A stretch of DNA of 64,000 nt, taken from Granulosicoccaceae bacterium (lineage in GTDB: Bacteria > Pseudomonadota > Gammaproteobacteria > Granulosicoccales > Granulosicoccaceae). The notes under the pieces were generated by a model. It had not been told where the DNA came from. It was given only the letters and a program-made list of their open reading frames with translations, and made no database searches. The DNA lies in NCBI GenBank assembly GCA_020629835.1, contig JAHDCO010000011.1, positions 1-64,000 of the forward strand, read 5' to 3'. The number at the start of each line of letters is the position of its first letter. The stretch's first letter is position 1. Positions 46,479 through 56,018 of the stretch are shown one piece after another. A program made the translations under genes and the position numbers.

Positions 46479-48839
46479 ATGGCAACAAGCCGGTTTATTG
46501 GCCTGCCATTGGCGTCTAAAGGACAACGGCGTGTGCTGGCACGGAAAGCCGGCACCGCGTTGTTTCTTTCGGTCTTAGTAAATTGCCTTCTGTGTTATGG
46601 CAGCGCCAACGCTGGCACTCAGTGCGGGCCCGAGCCGGGTGCCGCCAACTGCGGAGATACCCCTGTTGACTTGGGTTCAGCTCCCACACCAGCAGGAAGT
46701 AGGCACTACATCGGAAACCCCATCGATGTCATCACCGGTAATAAGTATCAACCCGGGTATGACTTCGCAGCCTTTGCTTCACCGCTAGTCAGAACTCGCC
46801 ACTACAACACCGCGTTAGCACATCAGAACATTGGTTATGGTGCTGGTTGGCGTGATACCTATAGCTTGCGCTTGTATAAGACCAGTCATGGTTATCAGCT
46901 GATTCAGAGTGATGGCCGAGCCATTACATTTGAGCGCTCTGATGAAAAGCCAACACAGTACGCAACTCAGTATGCAACCGATGGCATCTTGAGCACTCAA
47001 GGTTCAATAACGTGGCAACTTCCCGATGGCCGAACCTGGACGTTTGTGGGTAGCTATCCAACCCAGTTAGCGCTTTCGGATGGAACCTGGCTAAAGCTGA
47101 CTTACAAAGACAAGCGCTTACATACCGTTACTGACGACTTGGGGGATTCTTTGCAGTATTTCTATTCAGCAGGTCCCGTGGGATTAAAGCGGTATTCAAA
47201 CGAAGCCAACGGTACGCAACCTGGGCATTTACGTTGTGTGCAATTGCCTGACGGTAGCGGGGTTCATTATGGCTACGATGCGAAATCTAACTTGGTTAGT
47301 GTGCAGCACAGGGATGGTTACAACTGGGAGTATGGGTATGAGGATGAGAGGTTTGAGGGGTTTTTGACTAGTGCCCGAGCATTAGAAGTGGTAGCCATTA
47401 AAAACAGTAAAGATTGGCTGGGCTGTTTCTCACCGGTCTCATCGAGTGCCGGGATAAAATCTGAGCCGTATATCTTTAATAACAATCAATCTGTATTTTC
47501 AAAATGGGGTTACGATCAGCAAGGACGCGCAGTTTCTATGTCTGTACCTTACGACAAATTTGATCTAGAACTAAATTATGGTGTGGGATATACAGACATC
47601 AGAAAAACTGACAGAGGCACAGACTCATCTGAGGTACCTTTAAAGTCCGATCGGTCTGTTTATTACAGATTTCATTGGAAAATAGCGGAATTCGGAGCTA
47701 GCAATATACAGCTGAAAACCTGCCGGACCTGTAGTTTTCAAAATCTAATCCCTGTTCTAAAACGGAGCTGGCATGGACATACAGGGGTAGTCCGAAACTA
47801 CGGAGAAGCTAATGGTTTTCCAAAATCTCGAGTCGAAAACACAAAATCAGCCTTCAAAGGACTTGCAAACGGAAAGTTTCAGCCGAGAACTGGTGGTACT
47901 CCATCCGGAAATACGCGTTTGTACTCGAATACTGATTTATACGGTTTGCACGATCTAGCATGCAATAACAAGAAATTATCATCTCAAGAAATCGAAAGTG
48001 AAAAAGAGTTAGCTTGTTCATTTGCAAAGCATCGGGTCGTAGCACTTGAACTTCAGCCACAAAGGCAGCGTCCATATAAAACGCGCTATGGTAGCAGTAG
48101 ATTTATTCCAGTACATCTATTCAAACCTAAACACTGCCCTCTACCCGAAGGTATGACGTGTGCCGATATTGACGAAGCTATATTATTCGCGTCACTCGCC
48201 GCTTGCGCGTACGACCCTGCTGATTGCCGAACTGACTGGATCCAAGTCGACGGTAAAACGTTATCTATTCCGGGCCACCTATTTGAGTTGGGCGCCTACA
48301 GAGCCGTGTTGCTTTTTAATGAAGCGAGAAATGAATATGTGATTGCTTTTAAAGGTACGTCTCTTCTAAGCTTAAAAGACTGGAAGACAAACGTCAGTAA
48401 TCATCTAGGTTTGGGAGATCCGATCCATTACGAATTGGCGGTCGAATTAGCCCGCCGGTTAGTACGATCACTAGAGGAATCGAACAGCACTGCTACTTTA
48501 GTATTCACCGGGCACTCGCTAGGTGGTGGGTTAGCGTCCATCGCTGCTTTAGCTACTGGAGATAAAGCCACTGTGTTCAATACAGCTGCTGTTAGCCAAA
48601 ATACACTGTATGAAAATTTGATCGATTTGCAGGCTGATAGCTCTCATATTGAAGTTATCAACACAACTGGTGATGTAGTCTCTGATTTCCAAAATCTAAC
48701 GGGATCAGTTGCTCCTGGGCAACATACCTATATCGGCAACCCGAGCGCGTTAACCTCAGTTAATGCACACTTTCTGTCTTCCGCACAGAAGGAGCTTAAC
48801 AAGCTAAATGCTACCTACTGCAATGGAGCCTCCAAATGA
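46479..48839 (+). CDS. Secreted Rhs-like protein with C-terminal class-3 lipase domain
   Basis: The protein has 786 residues. A signal peptide (about 1-45, ending SANA/GT) leads to an Rhs-type segment: HYIGNPIDVITGNKYQPGYDF, then YD-repeat-like pieces (VHYGYDAKSNLVSVQHRDGYNWEYGYED). The Rhs core is very short and lacks a recognisable DPxG cleavage motif. The last about 220 residues are a class-3 lipase: VIAFKGTSLLSLKDWKTN, nucleophile Ser680 in FTGHSLGGG, Asp732 in TTGDVVSD and His764 in NAHFLSS. The middle (about 390-570) is not recognised, and from about 47.4 kb the DNA is AT-richer. It overlaps the ankyrin-like gene by four bases. I infer a polymorphic phospholipase toxin. A plain secreted lipase is the alternative. 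Confidence 0.8.
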   Translation: MATSRFIGLPLASKGQRRVLARKAGTALFLSVLVNCLLCYGSANAGTQCGPEPGAANCGDTPVDLGSAPTPAGSRHYIGNPIDVITGNKYQPGYDFAAFASPLVRTRHYNTALAHQNIGYGAGWRDTYSLRLYKTSHGYQLIQSDGRAITFERSDEKPTQYATQYATDGILSTQGSITWQLPDGRTWTFVGSYPTQLALSDGTWLKLTYKDKRLHTVTDDLGDSLQYFYSAGPVGLKRYSNEANGTQPGHLRCVQLPDGSGVHYGYDAKSNLVSVQHRDGYNWEYGYEDERFEGFLTSARALEVVAIKNSKDWLGCFSPVSSSAGIKSEPYIFNNNQSVFSKWGYDQQGRAVSMSVPYDKFDLELNYGVGYTDIRKTDRGTDSSEVPLKSDRSVYYRFHWKIAEFGASNIQLKTCRTCSFQNLIPVLKRSWHGHTGVVRNYGEANGFPKSRVENTKSAFKGLANGKFQPRTGGTPSGNTRLYSNTDLYGLHDLACNNKKLSSQEIESEKELACSFAKHRVVALELQPQRQRPYKTRYGSSRFIPVHLFKPKHCPLPEGMTCADIDEAILFASLAACAYDPADCRTDWIQVDGKTLSIPGHLFELGAYRAVLLFNEARNEYVIAFKGTSLLSLKDWKTNVSNHLGLGDPIHYELAVELARRLVRSLEESNSTATLVFTGHSLGGGLASIAALATGDKATVFNTAAVSQNTLYENLIDLQADSSHIEVINTTGDVVSDFQNLTGSVAPGQHTYIGNPSALTSVNAHFLSSAQKELNKLNATYCNGASK

Positions 48840-49468
48840 AAATTGCGCAATTACTTTTACTAGTATCTCTTTTTAGTGTTCATTCATTGACTATCGTTCG
48901 TTCGGACAACAGTGACGACAAGTTGCTTGAAGCGATGCAATCCTCAGATGTAGCATTATTTAGAGAGTTACTCGCAATTGGCGAAGATCCGAACACTTCA
49001 GCATCCAATGAATGGTTTCGATTTACGAGTTCTTGCGAATCGACTAAAAAAGGAAATAATGAATTTTTTGAAGCGATCGTTGAGTCGGGCGCTCCCTTGG
49101 ACTTAGTATCACCACTCGGTGGATTCACAGGGAGCATGATCGCATGTGCGATCTTCTATAACAATTTTGAGACCTATCAGCGTTTGCTAGACTTGGATGT
49201 CGACATTAATACAGTACAGAATCCTGCGGCGCATGATTCACGCCTCTTTATGACACCGATTGATATAGCTGTCATGGCCAATCGATTCAGAATTACGATG
49301 GACATACTAGAGAGGATTGAGCCTACAGAATCGCAGATAAGAACCTTAGTAAGAACCGTAAACCAAACGCCTGGTATCAAGGGTCACCCTGAGCAACCTT
49401 ACAGGGATCAGCTTGCGGATTGGCTGAAGTCCAAAGGTTACAACAATCGAGGCATACAAGCTAAATAA
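48836..49468 (+). CDS. Periplasmic ankyrin-like protein, candidate immunity protein
   Basis: The 210 residues start with a signal peptide (MKIAQLLLLVSLFSVHSLTI) and then show degenerate ankyrin repeats: DDKLLEAMQSSDVALFRELLAIGEDPN, EFFEAIVESGAPLDLVSPLGG, YQRLLDLDVDINTVQNP, MTPIDIAVMANRFRITMDIL. Its ATG overlaps the end of the lipase gene (ATGA), so the two are made together. Antibacterial phospholipase effectors are often paired with periplasmic, repeat-containing immunity proteins, which is why I propose that role; the sequence itself shows only the fold, export and coupling. It is AT-rich like the lipase module. Confidence 0.7.
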   Translation: MKIAQLLLLVSLFSVHSLTIVRSDNSDDKLLEAMQSSDVALFRELLAIGEDPNTSASNEWFRFTSSCESTKKGNNEFFEAIVESGAPLDLVSPLGGFTGSMIACAIFYNNFETYQRLLDLDVDINTVQNPAAHDSRLFMTPIDIAVMANRFRITMDILERIEPTESQIRTLVRTVNQTPGIKGHPEQPYRDQLADWLKSKGYNNRGIQAK

Positions 49469-49763
49469 AAGGTCTAGCGTTTATAAGCTTGTTCTGAAAA
49501 TAGTGAGGCAATCCTTACGTGAATTTTCAAAGTGATTCAACGATCGTGCGTAGAGAATATGCGGTGGCACGATGACAGGCTAGTGTCTTGATCACACTAA
49601 ACTGTATCAACGTCGACAGTTTGCCAAACCGATGACCTTGGAATAGTGTTTTTGCGTAGCTAAGGAGGGTGTTCAGTGCTATTCCGACGAAACGGTTTTT
49701 GGCGCGCCGGGCGAGTTAATCCAATTAGAGAGATCATTCCAAAAAATATGAAAATGAATGATG

Positions 49764-50399
49764 TCAACCCCGCAACGCCCAAACCCCATCAACAACCAAC
49801 TTACCGCCCAAAGCCCCGAACGTAACACCCAAACACGCCTCTATCCAACGAGCGAATTTTGTGTAGAACCGGTTCGCTGGTCCGCTGGAGAACAGCACAG
49901 CGTAACCACCGTAAATAAGAAAACCAGTCACCGCGGCTACGGGCCCAAACAGTACAACTTGCAGGGTCTGCAATTGCGCACCGAACAGCACGGTGCCTAC
50001 AGCTGACCACATCAATGCGGCTTTGGGATTGGTGAGTACTACGAACACGCCACGCTGCCAACATTGTCGGTACGTTAACGTATTGGTATCGCTCTTAATG
50101 CTTGAGGGACTGTTTGTGAAAAACGATTTGATCGCTTTGGCGGCCAGCCACGATAAGTAGGCGCCGCCTATAAATTTTAAGCCCACGAGTGTAATTGGGT
50201 AAGCGGTAAATAACGCGCCCAAACCCATCGCTATGCCCATCGCCCATATGCACATGCCGGTGCAAACACCTAACGTCAAATACACACCATGAGCTCAGCC
50301 TTGGCCCATGGCCGCAGAAGCGACCGCGAATAGGTTTGGTCCGGGCGCAGCCTGAGCAGCTATTACACCTAGTAGGGTCACAAAGTATGCTTCGATCAT
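49764..50399 (-). pseudogene. LysE-family amino-acid exporter, interrupted by an in-frame TGA
   Basis: The full reading frame runs from an ATG at 50399 (MIEAYFVTLLGVIAAQAAPG, the classic LysE/RhtB opening with PGPN) through AVASAAMGQG, then a TGA at 50297-50295, and on in the same phase as AHGVYLTLGVCTG and the rest of the transporter to 49764. LysE proteins usually have GRRAG here, so the TGA most likely replaced an Arg CGA by one change. Everything else is intact: about five helices and the conserved NPKAALMW. A GTG at 50285 could start a truncated protein of 173 residues. The family exports amino acids or homoserine lactones. It is either a recent pseudogene or needs readthrough. Confidence 0.8.
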
Positions 50400-50440
50400 T
50401 GTCTTAACCTCGTGACCCTACCAAACCTGCGTATTCACGC

Positions 50441-53400
50441 CTACGGCGTGGGATCGCAGGCGTCTCCAATTCCATCGCTATCCCCGTCTAACTGCATTGG
50501 ATTTGCAATAGCGGGGCAGTTGTCGGTGTCATCAAACACACCGTCACTGTCGCCGTCGTCACATACATCCCCAACGCCATCACTGTCTTGGTCGTCTTGT
50601 GTGGTGTTGGGGGTTGCAGGACAGTTGTCTACGTCATCAAAGATGGTGTCACTGTCGCTGTCATCACATACATCCCCAACGCCATCGCTATCTTGATCGT
50701 CTTGTGTGGTGTTAGGAGTTGCAGGACAGTTGTCTACGTCATCAAGGATGGTGTCGTTGTCGCTGTCATCACATGCGTCACCCGTACCGTCACTGTCCTG
50801 ATCCGCTTGTGTTGAGTTTGCAACCGCTGGGCAGTTGTCTGCACTGTCGGATATGCCGTCACTATCCGAGTCTGTACACGCATCACCCACACCATCGGAA
50901 TCGCTATCGGTTTGTGCAGGGTTAGCTACCGCTGGACAATTGTCGACGTCATCAAGGATAGTGTCGTTGTCGCTGTCATCACATGCGTCACCCGTACCGT
51001 CACTGTCCTGATCCGCTTGTGTTGGGTTGGCAACCGCTGGGCAGTTGTCGGCACTGTCGGATATGCCGTCACTATCTGAGTCAGTACACGCATCACCGAC
51101 ACCATCTGAATCGCTGTCGGTTTGCGCAGGGTTAGCTACCGCCGGGCAGTTATCGACATCATCGAGGATGGTGTCGTTGTCACTGTCATCACACGCATCT
51201 CCAGTGCCATCCGAATCTTGATCGGCTTGGGTAGGATTGGCAACCGCTGGGCAGTTGTCGGCTCCGTCAGATATACCGTCGCTGTCTGAATCGGTGCATG
51301 CGTCACCCACACCATCGGAATCGCTGTCAGTTTGCGCTGGATTAGCAACGGCGGGGCAATTATCTACGTTGTCGAACACCCCGTCGCTGTCACTATCATC
51401 GCAAGCATCACCGGTGCCGTCGCTGTCCTGGTCTGCCTGAGTTGGGTTAGCCGTAGCAGGGCAGTTGTCGGTATCGTCAGACACGCCATCAGAATCAGTA
51501 TCCGCTTCGCAAGCGTTACCAATGCCATCGCTGTCACTGTCTACTTGCGTGGCGTTCGCCACCGCTGGGCAGTTATCAACATCATCGTTAACGCCATCGT
51601 TGTCGCTGTCATCACAGGCGTCGCCTAAGCCATCGCTGTCCTGGTCGGCTTGGCCCGGGTTACCAACCGTTGGGCAGTTGTCCGTGTTGTCCGCAACGCC
51701 ATCACTGTCGCTGTCGTTTACCAAGTCACAGGCATCGCCGAGACCATCTGAATCGGTATCGGTTTGAGTAGGGTTAGCATCGGCAGGGCAGTTATCCACG
51801 CTATCACCAACGCCATCGCCATCAGAATCAATCAACGAATCGCAGGCATCACCAATCTGATCGTTGTCCACATCGGTTTGGTTGGGGTTGGATACGGTCG
51901 GACAGTTATCTTGATTGTCGGGTATTCCGTCACCATCCCCGTCCAAAGTCGATTGGCAGGCGGTGTTGTTGGTCGCGGGAACACAGGCGTTGGAATTCGC
52001 CGCATCGTCCTCGTCAGACACGCCGTCACCGTCAGCGTCGTTCAGACTCGATTCCTGATAGTCAGGTATGCCATCACCGTCAGAGTCTGCGGTTAGTGTT
52101 TCAACAATATCTAAGTCACCATCACCATCGGTATCGCGTGTTTGATCAGCACAGGCGTTGTTGTTGGTAGACGGTACGCAAGCGTCACTGTCGTCTGAAT
52201 CAAACTCGTCAAAGGTTCCGTCGGAATCGGCATCCAATATGGACGACTCAAGATAATCCAACTTGCCGTCTTGATCGGTGTCGGCCGTTAGCGTTTCGCT
52301 TTGGTCTGTTTCACCGTCATTGTCGCTGTCTCGGATTTGATCGGCGCAAGCAGTGTTGTTTTGCGATGGTATGCACGGATCAGTGTCATCTCGGTCGTTC
52401 TCTTCCGACAACGAATCGGCATCGGCATCGATTAAGCTGCTTTCCAGGTAATCGGGCCTGCCATCGTCATCTGCATCGGCACTTCCACCTTCGACACTAT
52501 CGGGTTCACCATCATCGTCGCTATCAATTTCGCAGCCTGTGTTGAACTGCGATAACTCGCAAGGATCGCGCGGCGGACTATCCGGGTCGAGCGGGTCATT
52601 ACCGTCGTTAAATTCCTGGATGTTGTTAAAGCCATCGTTATCGTCGTCAAGCTCTACGGTGTAATCGGTATTAACCACTTCAATCGTGGTTCCGTTGCCA
52701 ACATTCTCACTGCGTTGCACCACCGCTAAGCTGACGCTGGGCTGAGAATCACCGGTAAATCGAACCGTTAAAAAGGCATCGCTATTTTGTACGGCCGTAC
52801 CGATGCCCACCCACGCCTGGCCGTCGAATGACAACGCGACGGGCTCATCGTTGAGTTCTGCAAATGGTGTGCTGGTGGGAGAGGCAGGATCATTTAGGGG
52901 GTTGCTTAACTCAGTCGGGTTTTGCACGCGCAACCCGACGTTCACTCGCACGACCGGGTCACCCGGGTCGGCAGCGTTTAGTGGGTCGGTGTTTGAGTTG
53001 CGTTCAGCCAGGTTCGAGATACCGTCACGGTCATCATCGAAAGTGCTGTTGTAGATGTTTGATGGAAACGAAATTTCCAGTTCAGAAATATTGAACGGCA
53101 CGGGTACCACGCGGGTAGCCTGCGCAAGGGGTAGTACGCGGCTTTCAAAGTTTTCTGCCCAGGCAACATTGACCGATATGGTGGTACCGGTTGGGATCAA
53201 CGCGGTGCCGGTCCAACGCCCGGTCACCGGGTCCCGCTGGGCGTCCAATGTCTGGCTTTCGCCTGCTTCGTCGGTGAGTGTGATGGTCAGTGCCAGCGCA
53301 TCAGGCGGTATGGCCCGTGGCGTCACGAGCTGCACAGGTGGGGTGAGCCCGAGCGATGCGTTGTTTTCGCCCGCTTCCACTTGATCCATGCCTTGGATTT

Positions 53401-53485
53401 GCGACGCCTCGTCCTCAATGGTGCAGGACACGAGCGCGAAGGCGGCCAGAATCAAGGCTAATATTGAACGCTGCAAACCGATCAT
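50441..53485 (-). CDS. Large lipoprotein with thrombospondin type 3 (calcium-binding) repeats
   Basis: The ATG at 53485 gives a lipoprotein signal, MIGLQRSILALILAAFALVS with Cys21. About 200 residues of beta-rich sequence follow, then three Asp-rich units of about 64 residues (DSDNDGETDQSETLTADTDQ and relatives), then about 13 thrombospondin type 3 repeats of 35 residues or so, each with the DxDxDG calcium loop and a DNCP...DACD cysteine pair. The protein ends right after the last repeat (GDACDPTP). Such proteins lie at the cell surface as calcium-stiffened rods; adhesion or a structural role is inferred. Several repeats are nearly identical at the DNA level. Confidence 0.85.
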   Translation of the reverse strand: MIGLQRSILALILAAFALVSCTIEDEASQIQGMDQVEAGENNASLGLTPPVQLVTPRAIPPDALALTITLTDEAGESQTLDAQRDPVTGRWTGTALIPTGTTISVNVAWAENFESRVLPLAQATRVVPVPFNISELEISFPSNIYNSTFDDDRDGISNLAERNSNTDPLNAADPGDPVVRVNVGLRVQNPTELSNPLNDPASPTSTPFAELNDEPVALSFDGQAWVGIGTAVQNSDAFLTVRFTGDSQPSVSLAVVQRSENVGNGTTIEVVNTDYTVELDDDNDGFNNIQEFNDGNDPLDPDSPPRDPCELSQFNTGCEIDSDDDGEPDSVEGGSADADDDGRPDYLESSLIDADADSLSEENDRDDTDPCIPSQNNTACADQIRDSDNDGETDQSETLTADTDQDGKLDYLESSILDADSDGTFDEFDSDDSDACVPSTNNNACADQTRDTDGDGDLDIVETLTADSDGDGIPDYQESSLNDADGDGVSDEDDAANSNACVPATNNTACQSTLDGDGDGIPDNQDNCPTVSNPNQTDVDNDQIGDACDSLIDSDGDGVGDSVDNCPADANPTQTDTDSDGLGDACDLVNDSDSDGVADNTDNCPTVGNPGQADQDSDGLGDACDDSDNDGVNDDVDNCPAVANATQVDSDSDGIGNACEADTDSDGVSDDTDNCPATANPTQADQDSDGTGDACDDSDSDGVFDNVDNCPAVANPAQTDSDSDGVGDACTDSDSDGISDGADNCPAVANPTQADQDSDGTGDACDDSDNDTILDDVDNCPAVANPAQTDSDSDGVGDACTDSDSDGISDSADNCPAVANPTQADQDSDGTGDACDDSDNDTILDDVDNCPAVANPAQTDSDSDGVGDACTDSDSDGISDSADNCPAVANSTQADQDSDGTGDACDDSDNDTILDDVDNCPATPNTTQDDQDSDGVGDVCDDSDSDTIFDDVDNCPATPNTTQDDQDSDGVGDVCDDGDSDGVFDDTDNCPAIANPMQLDGDSDGIGDACDPTP
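50720..51350 (-). repeat. 210-base near-identical repeats in the calcium-binding protein gene
   Basis: Each unit codes for two 35-residue type 3 repeats (NPTQADQDSDGTGDACD, then NPAQTDSDSDGVGDACT). Copies beginning near 50771 and 50981 are identical over more than 40 bases, and a third near 51191 is more diverged, showing recent duplication. Confidence 0.75.
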
Positions 53486-53643
53486 TGCGATTTTCACAGC
53501 TCGCCAGCGGCACCTCTGGGCGAAGCCCGTTGCCACGACGCACTGCGTGTAGTGAATAAGGCGTCCAGTTTACTCGGCTTGGGGGTATGAAAACCAGTAA
53601 TATGCCCTTGCCGTCAATATGTTAACGCTTGTTAAGTAAACGG

Positions 53644-54696
53644 TTACAGCACGATGGGTTCAATTTCGAGTGTTACGTCAAAGTTGGCCTGAATCAGCGT
53701 GATCACGCGCTGCGCTAATGCCATCAGATCCTGTCCTGAGCCCTCCCCGAAGTGCACCAGCACCAGTGCCTGGTCTTTATGCACACCCACCGGTCCTGCA
53801 ACGGTGCCGCGTAGCCCGGATTCATCAATCAACCATCCGGCAGCCAACTTTTCACGCCCATCAGGTTGTGGGTAGCTAACGAGACTGGGGTACCGGACTC
53901 GCAGCCGGCTTGCGTGGTCAGAGCTCACCACCGGATTTTTAAAAAAGCTGCCAGCGTTTCCGAGAACCGCCGGGTCGGGCAATTTGGATTGCCGAATGCC
54001 AATGACGGTTTGGCTGATTAGCTTCGCTTGCTGAACTGGTGTCATTTGCGCGTTCGTTGGCGATGTAGAAACGGCCTCCAATAACGCCTTCTCTAAGCCA
54101 CCGTAATGAGTAACCGGCGCGATGTGGTCGTTCAGTTCAAACATCACACGTGTAATGAAGTAGTGCCCGGGGTTGCGTTTGAAAATGCTGTCTCGGTAGC
54201 CAAACGCACAGTCACTTGGATTTAGGGTTTGCCATGTGGCACTTGGCCGATGATAGGCGCGTACCGAGTGCAACCGACTTTCGAGTTCCACGCCATAAGC
54301 ACCGATGTTTTGCACGGGTGCCGCGCCAGTACTACCTGGTATCAAGCTAAGGTTTTCAAGCCCTGTCAGATCGTGATCCAGGGTTTCCAATACGAGTTCA
54401 TGCCAGGGTTTACCGGCACCCACGCTAATGAGTGTGTTGCCGTTTGGCATTGACTCGTACTGCGCGCTGGTATCGGTGATTTGTATAACCAGGCCTGTTA
54501 GGTTTTGTGTCAGTACAACGTTACTGCCGCCACCCAGCAAAAAAACGGTCCAGTCATTTTCATCGGCGAGAGCGATGGCCTGTTCCAGTTCACTCTCATC
54601 GGCAACGGCCACGAAGTGCTCGGCGTTCACGGCAAAGCCGAGCGTGTTGTGAGCTTTTAAGCAAACGTCGTGTTGTACGGTTAAGGCAGTCGTCAT
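53644..54696 (-). CDS. murB: UDP-N-acetylenolpyruvoylglucosamine reductase MurB
   Basis: MurB makes UDP-N-acetylmuramate with FAD and NADPH in the cytoplasm, a step of peptidoglycan synthesis. FAD-binding features are LLGGGSNVVLT and LSLIPGSTGAAPVQNIGAYGVE; the substrate-side residues include YRDSIFKRN and AGSFFKNPVV with the catalytic Ser, then LAAGWLIDESGLRG. The 350-residue length is typical of the type I enzyme. It overlaps the downstream end of the MATE gene by four bases and is translated after it. Confidence 0.96.
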   Translation of the reverse strand: MTTALTVQHDVCLKAHNTLGFAVNAEHFVAVADESELEQAIALADENDWTVFLLGGGSNVVLTQNLTGLVIQITDTSAQYESMPNGNTLISVGAGKPWHELVLETLDHDLTGLENLSLIPGSTGAAPVQNIGAYGVELESRLHSVRAYHRPSATWQTLNPSDCAFGYRDSIFKRNPGHYFITRVMFELNDHIAPVTHYGGLEKALLEAVSTSPTNAQMTPVQQAKLISQTVIGIRQSKLPDPAVLGNAGSFFKNPVVSSDHASRLRVRYPSLVSYPQPDGREKLAAGWLIDESGLRGTVAGPVGVHKDQALVLVHFGEGSGQDLMALAQRVITLIQANFDVTLEIEPIVL

Positions 54697-56009
54697 GATA
54701 GTGGAGCTTCAGCAGCTTTGAAAATACGGGGTAACCAGACTCCCAGGGTCACAGCACGAGCGATCATCAGAATAGAGTAGGACAACCACAAACCATGGTT
54801 ACCCCACAGTGGTACCAGCAGTTCTGCCGCTACAACAAACGTAATTACTGATAGCACCATACCGTTACGCATTTCTTTCGTGTGCGTTGTGCCTGCAAAA
54901 ATACCATCGAGTAAGAAGCTCCACACACCAATCAATGGAGCAATGATTATCCAAATAAGATACTCAGAGGCTAAGTCACGTACCTCGTTAAGTGTTGTCA
55001 TCGCGTTAACGATCGCTTGTCCTGCCACGCTATAAATTGCAACCATAATGACTGCAAGGCCCAAAGCGCCCAAGGTACACGCTAAGACATCGTCGGTAAG
55101 CGCCTTTCTGTCACGCTTACCCAATGCGTGCCCGGCCAGGGCTTCCGCTGCGATGGTGAAACCGTCCAAAGCGTAGGACGTAAAAAACACGATATGCATC
55201 AGGATGGTGTTTAGCGCAAGAGTGGTATCACCTAAACGACTGCCTAAAACAGTGATCCAATAGAAGGCAAACGTCAGCCCCAAAGTGCGAATAAATAAAT
55301 CCCTTCCAATCGACACAAAGGCTAAAAATGCGGGTGTGTTTTTAAGCGCATTGATCCATGTTTGAGCGGAGGTGAACCATAGTTTTCTGAGCCACCATAA
55401 GCCGACGGCCATAGCGACAAATTCACTGATGATCGTGGCGAATGCCACACCTTTTACATGCCAGTCGGTGAACGTAAAAAATACGATGTTTAAAATGATG
55501 TTTAGTACGTTGAGTAACAGTTGCTGCCAGAAAACGGCGCGCATACTTTGTTGCCCAATCAACGCACCGGTAATGGTGTAAAGCAGTAACGTGGCGGGTG
55601 CGCCCCATAAGCGCACAAAGAAATAATCCCGGGTAAGTTCATGTAGCTCGTTGGAACCCCCCATGGCATACAAGCCAACGGCCAGTAAGGGTGAGCCCAG
55701 CGCCATCAAACACACAGCAAGCGTTAACGAGATAGCCAGGCTGCGCATAAAAACTTGTTGCATCTCGGCAGCGTCGCTTCGGCCCATGGCCTGCGCGACT
55801 AGGCCGCCGGTGCCCATCTTTAAAAAGCCAAACACCCAGAAAATGCTGGAGAATAAAATTGCACCTACTGCAACCGCTGACAGATAGGCAGGGCTACCCA
55901 TGCGCCCCATTACGGCGGTATCCACAATACCCACCAGAGGCACCGTCGCATTTGACAGCATGATAGGCAACGCCAAGGCATACACCTTGCGCTGTTGGGC
56001 GAGGTTCAT
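54693..56009 (-). CDS. MATE-family efflux transporter (DinF-like)
   Basis: The 438-residue protein has about 12 membrane helices and MATE features: ALPIMLSNATVPLVGIVDTAVMGRMGSPAYLSAVAVGA, GTGGLVAQAMGRSD, and the mirrored second half beginning near FVSIGRDLFIRTLGLTFAFYW. The sequence is nearest the DinF branch, which exports cationic drugs or oxidants coupled to protons or sodium. The substrate is not known. It lies between the sulfurtransferase gene (10 bases away) and murB, all leftward, so one transcript is likely. Confidence 0.92.
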   Translation of the reverse strand: MNLAQQRKVYALALPIMLSNATVPLVGIVDTAVMGRMGSPAYLSAVAVGAILFSSIFWVFGFLKMGTGGLVAQAMGRSDAAEMQQVFMRSLAISLTLAVCLMALGSPLLAVGLYAMGGSNELHELTRDYFFVRLWGAPATLLLYTITGALIGQQSMRAVFWQQLLLNVLNIILNIVFFTFTDWHVKGVAFATIISEFVAMAVGLWWLRKLWFTSAQTWINALKNTPAFLAFVSIGRDLFIRTLGLTFAFYWITVLGSRLGDTTLALNTILMHIVFFTSYALDGFTIAAEALAGHALGKRDRKALTDDVLACTLGALGLAVIMVAIYSVAGQAIVNAMTTLNEVRDLASEYLIWIIIAPLIGVWSFLLDGIFAGTTHTKEMRNGMVLSVITFVVAAELLVPLWGNHGLWLSYSILMIARAVTLGVWLPRIFKAAEAPLS

Positions 56010-56018
56010 CGGCGCGTA

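Noticed and set aside
49469-49763. A short minus-strand hydrophobic frame downstream of the LysE gene
   Set aside because: No start codon with a ribosome site and no homology that I recognise.
50283-50399. The TGA in the LysE gene as a selenocysteine codon
   Set aside because: LysE exporters are not selenoproteins, and no SECIS-like hairpin is seen just after it; a point mutation is simpler.
50441-52000. Regular tandem repeats that looked at first like a CRISPR or satellite array
   Set aside because: The repeats are in frame, 105 or 210 bases long, and encode thrombospondin type 3 repeats with intact cysteines.
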